A stretch of 64,000 nucleotides of DNA, from NCBI GenBank assembly GCA_959347315.1, contig OY365807.1:36131072-36195071 (forward strand), read 5' to 3'. Below the pieces are notes generated by a model. That model was given only the letters and a program-made list of their open reading frames with translations. It did not search any database and had not been told where the DNA came from. This document shows positions 53,001 through 62,000 of this stretch, one piece after another. The stretch's first letter is position 1. The number at the start of each line of letters is the position of its first letter. The DNA comes from Bimastos eiseni. Taxonomy: Eukaryota; Annelida; Clitellata; Crassiclitellata; Lumbricidae. The translations under genes and the position numbers were made by a program.

Positions 53001-56000
53001 TCATATTGAACTAAAAGCAGTCTATTTAAAAATGACATTCAATTCATCATAAAAGACATATTGCAACAATTACTTTGAACAATGGAAATTTCAAATGTAT
53101 TTTAGGTGGGGAGATGGCTGAACGATATGGGTTCAAAACCCTCTAGCCCCATAATTGGTGCTTGTATAGTAACGTTTGACACTAATCCTCTGAAGCTGTC
53201 GTTTGATCAGGCCTGAAATTGTTTTGCATCTCATGCTTCAAAATCAGATTAAATTTCCAACTCCAACTTACTCCCTTGCCTCTTCTGACCTATGACCCTC
53301 TGCGCTGACTATGTCAGCAAGACAAACTAATGAATTGAATGTATGCTGGAATTCTGCATATTGTCTGGAACCCGAGTTAAAAAATAGGAAAGTGTTGAAA
53401 GTTTCATAAATGGATTGGGCAGGCTGAACTCAATTTCTCCTTGTACTATTCAAAAAATGTTCTTATCAAAATCATAATCTGATGGTGGCAATACACATCA
53501 TCAGATAAATACCATAATGATGGTGCCTTGCCTTGTTATTCATGCAGAGGCCATTGTATAACTGCATAGCAAATTTGATGATATGCTCATCTTCTGAACT
53601 ATAATTGGAGGGATGGGTTCCTCAAACATCCGCCACACATGATAGTCCTAGAATGATATAACGTGTTTCTTGTTCCAAGCGTGATTATAGGTTTTGTTTG
53701 TATCAGAATCGGACATTCTTCGCTCCGTGGACGGAGTGGGACTTCATAGCTTAAGACCAATCCCATACATATTCACACTTCAAGAGACATATGACATCAA
53801 TTATATTCCTACAATTTTGAACAAGCACTGACCTCATAATTTTTTTCATATATTTTGTAATTGACTGCAGTTTGAAATTAAGACACATTAAACGAATATG
53901 TACAAATAATGCTCAAGGTTTTACTTTCTCTTCATTTGCCCCTTTTGTGTAGGCTGCTGTTTTGCCTCTTTGATGTAATTAAAGGTGTTCATAAGGTCGA
54001 CTCAGCCGTCCACTCATAGGCTGTCAATAAGGCTGTCAACGGGTACCAGATTACCCTGGCTGCACGGGTAGACGGGTAACCGGGTCGTGATTTCAACATT
54101 TTTTGACAGCTCTAGCTGCCACAGTTATCAAATCAAGTCTTGATTAGCTTGTCATCATGTGTTATTGCTATTTCATGCAATCATACTCCAGTTAACAAGT
54201 TTGAATTAAAAATATACGAACACATCAATGAATTAATTAAATTTTATGTTCTTTCAACAATCAAGAACAGCAATTGCCTTTCTATAGAATATCATAAATC
54301 CCCAAATCACAGTGCTCAGCTTTTATAGTTTTCACTATGAGATCAGAGTCACTCACAAACAGGATCTCGGACTCGATGGAGACCAGTAGACTTGCTCGGC
54401 TTTCCAGGTCCGGCGTCATTTATGGCGACAACACGAAACTCCCATTCACTGTCTTTCATCAGATTAGGCACAGTAAACGTTGTTCCATCAACTGGAGTGG
54501 AGTTCACTGCAGTCCATGATCCTCTGCCCTTTGCTGGACACTTTTCAATCTGATAGCCTGGTCAAAGAAACATTTGCATGACTACGTACAGGATCTTTAA
54601 CCCAAAATAGTAGATAATTAACTGATTTCAAATGCTCAGAAAGCTAAAGATGATTGAATATTAATGAATCTTATTCATTGATTAGTTGATCATTCTAACC
54701 TTGTATTGGATTACCACCATCGTCATTTGGTGGTGTCCACTTCAGAGTAACAGAGCTGGCATCATATTTAGCAATCTCAACATCCTTTGGCTCACCCGGA
54801 GGATCTACGAGCATAGAAGTTTAATTAAATGAAACCAGAAACTATGCAGAGTGCCGATTAGTAATTAACTAGATTTATGAATCAATTAAATATCTAACAG
54901 TAGTCAAATTTATAACTATAAATTTTTATAACAAAGAAACTCCTTATGAACATATAGACTTAGAAGCATAGTGAAAAGTCTTTTTTGTTAAATTACAATG
55001 TCAAATTCGTTAATGCAGAAAAGTTTTTAATGTAGGCTATATCTGTTCAGCAATGAACTGTTATGACTACGCATGATGCAGCTGGATCAATGAATTAGAT
55101 AAGGAAGAGTAAAACCAGAATATTTAAAATCCTTCCCCTAGCAAATTCTAAATACCAAACTGTTAAAAATAGGGAAATATTGCTCAAAATCATGATCCAA
55201 ATTTTGAAATTCCATAGTGCCTAAAGAATGTTAAGTTTGGCAAACTAGTTTATTCGCAGGTACTTAAACAAAGTAAATCAATATGAAAGTCAAGTCAGCT
55301 TTAGTTCCAGATCAAGTAACAAGGCTCAGGCAGGCAGACAGTTAGATGGGTATGGTGGACAGAATAGGAGGGATCGAGACAGGTAAGTGGAAATGAGGAA
55401 TCAGAAAATGGAAAGGGAATTGTTTTCAGCATTGAATGAAATATCTGACAGAGATTGCAAAAAGGTCAACATCTATAAGTCTGCAGGATAGGTCACATAA
55501 TTGTACATAATAATTCTGGTTGTGCTATGGAGTATTTTCAAATATTAAGGATGAGATGACAGGAGACAAGAGAAGTCTTTGGGAAGAAAAGCAGCAGGTT
55601 GAGCAAATTTGTTTAATGAAAATTATAAGTAATTGATGAATTTTATTGGGTTGCAACGACAGAAAAAAGTTTCGATTTTGTATTCTAGTTCACAAATTTT
55701 AAGCTATAGGGCGTCATTTTAGATTTGGCAGTTTCGACAAGTTCAGCAAACAAGAATGATGCATTTCTTTATGCTTGTCATGCTTGCTCTAAACAACATA
55801 CTAATGCAAGGTCCTACTTTCATTCACATAGGGAGCCACAGGCATAAACATAAGGACCTCTGCCATAATATATCAATCCATGAACTTCTACTGTCACTCG
55901 TACATTTTTAAAAGTCACATTCATTATAAAATGCAGTGAATCCTGCTAATCACCAACAGAAAGGCATAGCAATATAAGGTTAGACAAAGTGATAAAATAA

Positions 56001-59000
56001 ATGAAGACAAAGTGATAAACTAAGGTAACCCAAGGCAAGACAGGGCATAGCAAATAAAGATAACGTATGGCAATTGCTTTTGATATTTGTGATAAAGTGT
56101 GACAAAATAAGGCAATTGTCAGCTGTGTAACAACTGTTACATAATCATGTTTAACTTCATGATAGAAGCATCTTCTTGAAGAAGTGACAAACGCAACATA
56201 GAATGGCTAAAGAGAAATTTTTATTTTTTTAATATTACCATAAGGATTCTTGGCTAGAATGGCCTTGTTTGTCTCAATTGGTTCTCCAAGTCCAACTTTG
56301 TTTTCAGCCCTAACCCGAAATCTGTATTTCTTGCCTGGCTCGAGACCTTTCACTATATGAGAGTCTTTTTTGACATTGCCTGGAACTTTCTGCCAAAAGT
56401 CTGTTCCATCTTCACACTTCTCAACAACATAACCTTTGAACAAAAAACAACCAATTGATATGATATGACTAAAATAAGATTGGAAAGCTGAAAAATGCAG
56501 TTGTGACTTTATTACATTATCTGGAGTTCTCTAAGATCTGGTGTTTGGTTGTTTCAAATAACTTGCATATAAGACAGTAAAGAATTCACCAAGATTCAAC
56601 TATTTATATAGACATAAATTCAATGACACTCTAGCCCCACAAATAATTAACATAACCATATCCATGATCTAATATAACAATGCTAATGACAATTTTAAGT
56701 GCTTTCCAAATACCCATCCAAGCATAATCTGCCAGTCTACACAATGCTGTACTAATGCTTGACTTCAAAGGGACAACAACTTAAGCAGCTGCAAAAGGCA
56801 TTACTAGTAGGCTCCAGCACATATGCAAACCCAACCAACCACCCGTTGTACTTATGCACCATGTTCAGTTCTAAGCCTAGAAAAAAATATAAAAGCAAGA
56901 CTGTGCTGTTGCCTGTTATTTCTGTTCCTCCATTATCGCTTGGTGGAAGCCAAGACAGTTGACAGTAGTCCTCGTGAATATCAGTCGCCTGCAGGTTTTC
57001 TGGGGCACTAGGTGCCTCTGCACAAATCAAAACCACACTTCATAATCACAAAAGCAAAGGAACAGCTATAGATCATTTGGTATCATGTCATATAATACAT
57101 AACGCATGTTTGCATACAATATACTGCATATATAATTACTCATTTAATAATTCAAACTGACAAGTATCCTGCTGGATGACATGACCATTATGTACGCTGT
57201 GTATGCATCCAAGGGTCATGTTTGTACTTTCGTCTATGGATCGTTCACTGCAGCCCTAATGGTGATCACAGATGGTACATGGAGTGAAACCAGTGATCTA
57301 CATGGAGAGGACCATCGCCAAAGGGACCCTCTTTGGACGTGCTACGTGGTGGAAGGAGGTTCCTTAGAGAGGAGTTTTGAAGCACATTATTAAATGAAGA
57401 CTGAACTCCTCGATTTTGACAATGTTTTGGGTTTCTCGTTGCTTATATAAATCAAAGATTGGAAAATTTAAAACATCGCAGATTAGTAATTTTTATGAAA
57501 ACAACTCAAGACATAACTTAACATCATTCAATCGATCAAAGAAATTTATTTAGCTGATCAGAATCATATACAACAGCTTACAGCAAATCCACAAAAAAAT
57601 AGTAAATAAGTCTAATTCTAGTTGAGAAACAAGAGAAGGAGTCATGGAGTGAATAAGGAGGATGAGATAAGCCCAGGAGACCAAATTAGGGACCAAAGGT
57701 CCCACAAGTTAGGGCCACCTAGTAGGATAGGCTTAATAGAAAAGTGAGAGCCGGTAAGAGAAGATTAAAGGGAGAAGATAATAAATTCAACGGTGTATAA
57801 ACATAAAACTTAACTAGTCATAACTAACAAAATGTAGCTAGCAGGTGAAGAGGTAGGTATAACAATAAATGCAACAGAGAATTACACGATAAATGTTATC
57901 TAGAGAAAAATATGTGTATGTAGCCAAGTAGAAAATAATTTTCCAGAGCGCCAGGTATGCTCAGCACACGAGCCAAGATTGAACCAGTACATTAATTTTT
58001 GTTATTTGGCATGCACAAGTATATGTACCTATGCATGAAGAAACTTAATATTGCACATTTTAAGTGCCTGACAAAGGCAATGCAGATTTAACAATGATAC
58101 AAATCGAAATAACTGCATTTTATAAATCATGTAAAATAGCCATGATGGGTGTAAACATGTAGAGTGGCGCCACCTAATCCCAGTAATGCAATGTGATTGT
58201 TCAATGTGTTCATTATGATCTCTGCATTCTTTAGCCCCTAGTAAAGCAGCAAAATTATTAGGCCTACTATAAACAGTCTATAAATCACAAGAACAAGATT
58301 GGCCAAAGCAATGGGAAAGCATTATCAACAGGGTGAAATATGGTTAACGCACGTTTTTTTCTTTCTGCTGTGACTGGTGGAGTGGCAGTGCTGTAGTCAC
58401 CCAGTCCGGCATCTGTTACAGCGGTCACGCGGTATTCATACTCCTTTCCCTCTACAAGATTTGGAACTGTAGCTGTCTCTCCAATTATTGGTGCATCACT
58501 AACTTTTTCCCAATTTCCACCAGGACTACGCTTTTCCAGTTGGTAACCTGAACAAACCAAACAAAGAAGTTCAGCCAGACATATGAATTTCGGGAGACAT
58601 GTAACTAGCAATCCAGCAACGATATTTGTATGTGAAACATACCTGGCATCGTATCATTAGTTGACTATCTTGAAATGATATCCTGCCAAGCGTCAAGTGT
58701 CAAACAGAGCACATAAGACTTTTCTAGACCTGCCCTTATATATGCTAAACAAATCACACGGTATTCAACTCCTTTGCTTAATGTTAAAAACTAAACAGGT
58801 TACACAATAGTGACCGCTTATGCCCAACATTTCAGTCAGAGATTTATATAGCACCCTTTCAAGACAATCAACTAAAGGGTGCTACTGACTCAATATGGGC
58901 TAAAGAGCCTTCAGGTTAGAAAGTGCCTTCAAAGGCTCAATATAGGCCTATTAAGCATATTGCAACAGGGAGCCCATTCCAAATTGCAAGAGTCAAAAAA

Positions 59001-62000
59001 GTACTAAACAGAGTACACTATATTGACTTCTTATGCCTAACATTTAATGCTAAACAGATTACACAATATTACACAACTTCCAATACCTACCTTTAATTGG
59101 ACTTCCACCATCACTCCATGGCTTTGTCCAAGAGAGATCCATGGAATGAGGCCCAACATTGTCAACAGTTAAGCCGCCTGGAGCTGAAGCCTTGGCTGAA
59201 ATAAAAACAGGACGTGTTACAGTCTGCAAGATCCTGTACACACTGCCAGAAATGCACTAAATAAGATTAAATAGGCAAGACAATAAGATGACTATGTATT
59301 TTACAATCGTCCTCAAAAGCAAGGACAGAACCAGAGGAATAAAGCCAAATAGCAACAGGTAATGACAAGATAAAAAATCTTTCTCAACATGTCAGCAAAA
59401 ATGGACTTGGCGATGATTATAGTATAGATATTAAATAATAATATAACATTGTTAAATTAAGTCAAATATGTAACTGCGTAGGCAGAAATTATTTCTATGA
59501 ATATCTGAACTGTACAAAAGGCCTAACTTTTTATAACAGAATACAATGTAGAGCATCAATCCTCACTACAAATAGCTGAATTGCAGGATATACATAACAT
59601 TTGAATTTGAATCCACAAAGACATAATAGCATGTTAATATACATGTTATATATATATATATATGCTATGGATATAATTATTTATATATATATGCAGACAA
59701 ATGCAGACTTCAGTTTGCAGGTGAAGCTGGTTAATTTGAACAGATACTACAGTACAATACCCGATATTGTTTAGATACAAATCTATCACGGCTCCACAGC
59801 TAGAGAGTGACATTCAGTGACAGGGAGAGTGAAAGGAAGAGGAATAAGACAGAGATAAAGGAGGACAGAGACATTACAAAGATAGTGTTAGCAGATGATG
59901 GAAAGTAGAGGTGCGCAAGAAGATGAATTCAAGATATTGACTGTGACATGGGTAACACAAAAGCAAAAGTCCTATTTGTGAAGGACGTAAGAAGTGCGAA
60001 AAAAACAGGGAATCTGTACGGAACGCAAGAGATTGACAGTTAAAGGAAAGAAGAGGCATGATGCAGACATAGAGAGCACAGAAGTGTAAAAAGGGATGCG
60101 AGGTCAGATAAATTCATTCGTTCAGAGGATGTGTCATGTGATCAAGGCAAAATTTCACTCTTTAATCACATTGACTTTATGCAAGATAGTGATTGATCAG
60201 CTGTTATAACGGCTGTGGCAATATGCTTGCAAGAATTAATTAGTAATTGAAAACATCAAGCAAAAAGGGTCATTGACTTCGAGGGGTATCAAAAAACAAA
60301 AAACCGATGTAATAAGTTGAGAAAGCAGAAAAACTGCAAAAACTCAACACTGCAGTCACAAAACCAATCATCTTCTTTGCGAGTACAACATGGTTTAGAT
60401 GGTTCAACGATAGCCATTTCATCATAGTTTACAGAGAAAGAGAACGTAGCGATCTGCAATAATACCACATTTATCATCAGCACTTTACAGTTCAAAGAGA
60501 GATCAATGACATGCGTGGAAAATACACACGGCAGTAGATACCTACTGGGTTTTGGCTTTGTAACAACGGTCTTGGATGGCGAACTTGGTTCACCAAGTCC
60601 AGCCAAGTTTTTAGCCAAGACACGAAACTCATACTCCTTGCCTTTGTCGAGGCCCTCAGCTAAACAACAAAATGAAATTGAATGCAACGTGAACTAAACG
60701 AAACCTGCATATAAATATCTAAAACAAACTTCAATTACATGAATTTATTAGAAATAGAAAATATTTCATATTGTTTAGCCAGTATTAACTTAGATTAGCA
60801 GAAGGAAGCAAAGTGCACTGCTAGATCATTACAGACAAATTACTTAAACTTCTTTTACCAACAATCATCTTAGAATCATTCTTTAGAATCATTCTTTATC
60901 TTGGATTTTTATCTTGGATTTTTAAAGCCTTTTTTAGTCTATCTTTCATTAAATCTGTAAGATGAGCTCCTAAAATGACTGTCAGTTGACTTATTCTCGC
61001 TCTGTCAGCATTTAAAAACCCTTTCTTTCTTTCGCCCTCAGCCCCTCATGCTTGACTTCATTTAAAACACATGCTTTCACTTTGAAAACGGCCTTAACAA
61101 AATACCTGTCTTTCATCATCTTTGTTACCATTTTTATCTGTCACGGTCTCCACAATACCCCAGAACAACAAAATAATTGAATTGTAGAATCACCCTGGCT
61201 CTGTTGACTTCAATGCTAAGGATTTCAATAAGGCTGACCAAACTCATGAAAAAGCTGAAGGTTTAGTGCTAGGGCACATAAGGAGATCCTCACCTGTGAA
61301 TTGTATTCACCATTTGCACTGACAAGTGCACAAAAAGTAGTGCCCTTAAATTTATTTTAAATGTTGCAGCCAACTGAAGAAAAAATTCTTAATATGTAAC
61401 TTCCATATATCTGATGGTATCCACACACCTGTGAATTTAGTGTCCTTGCAAGGTGCTTTTTCATTGAGAGGCTTCCACTTGCTTCCTTTTTCACGAACTT
61501 CCACGACGTAGCCACGGATTTTATCTCCTCCGTCGTTCTTTGGCGTTGTCCAAGACAGTGTCACAGAGCTCTCATCTGCATCTTCAATTTCTGGAGCTCC
61601 AGATTTGCCAGGCGGATCTGATAAAATTATTAAATGAGCAGATAAACTCTGCATATCATACCCAATACATCTAGCCAGAGTTGGGTCGGGAGCGCGCCAG
61701 AGTAGACTAGACAGTCTTGGAGGAGTTCTATATAAATTCTCATGAATGAATGAATAGATATACTTTAGGATCAGTGCTGCACATCGAATTTATAAAATGT
61801 CACAATGCCTTCAACTGGACTGGTTCAGAAGTTATCTAGATGAACGTACTCAAATTGTATCTTGTAATGGCGCTTCGTCTGGACCTAGAAGGATTAAACA
61901 TGGTGTTTCTCAGGGGTCTAATTTGGGTCCACTCCTCTTTTTGCTATATATTAATGACCTGCCCAATGTAGTGCCAATTATGTCCTTCCTATTATTTGCT

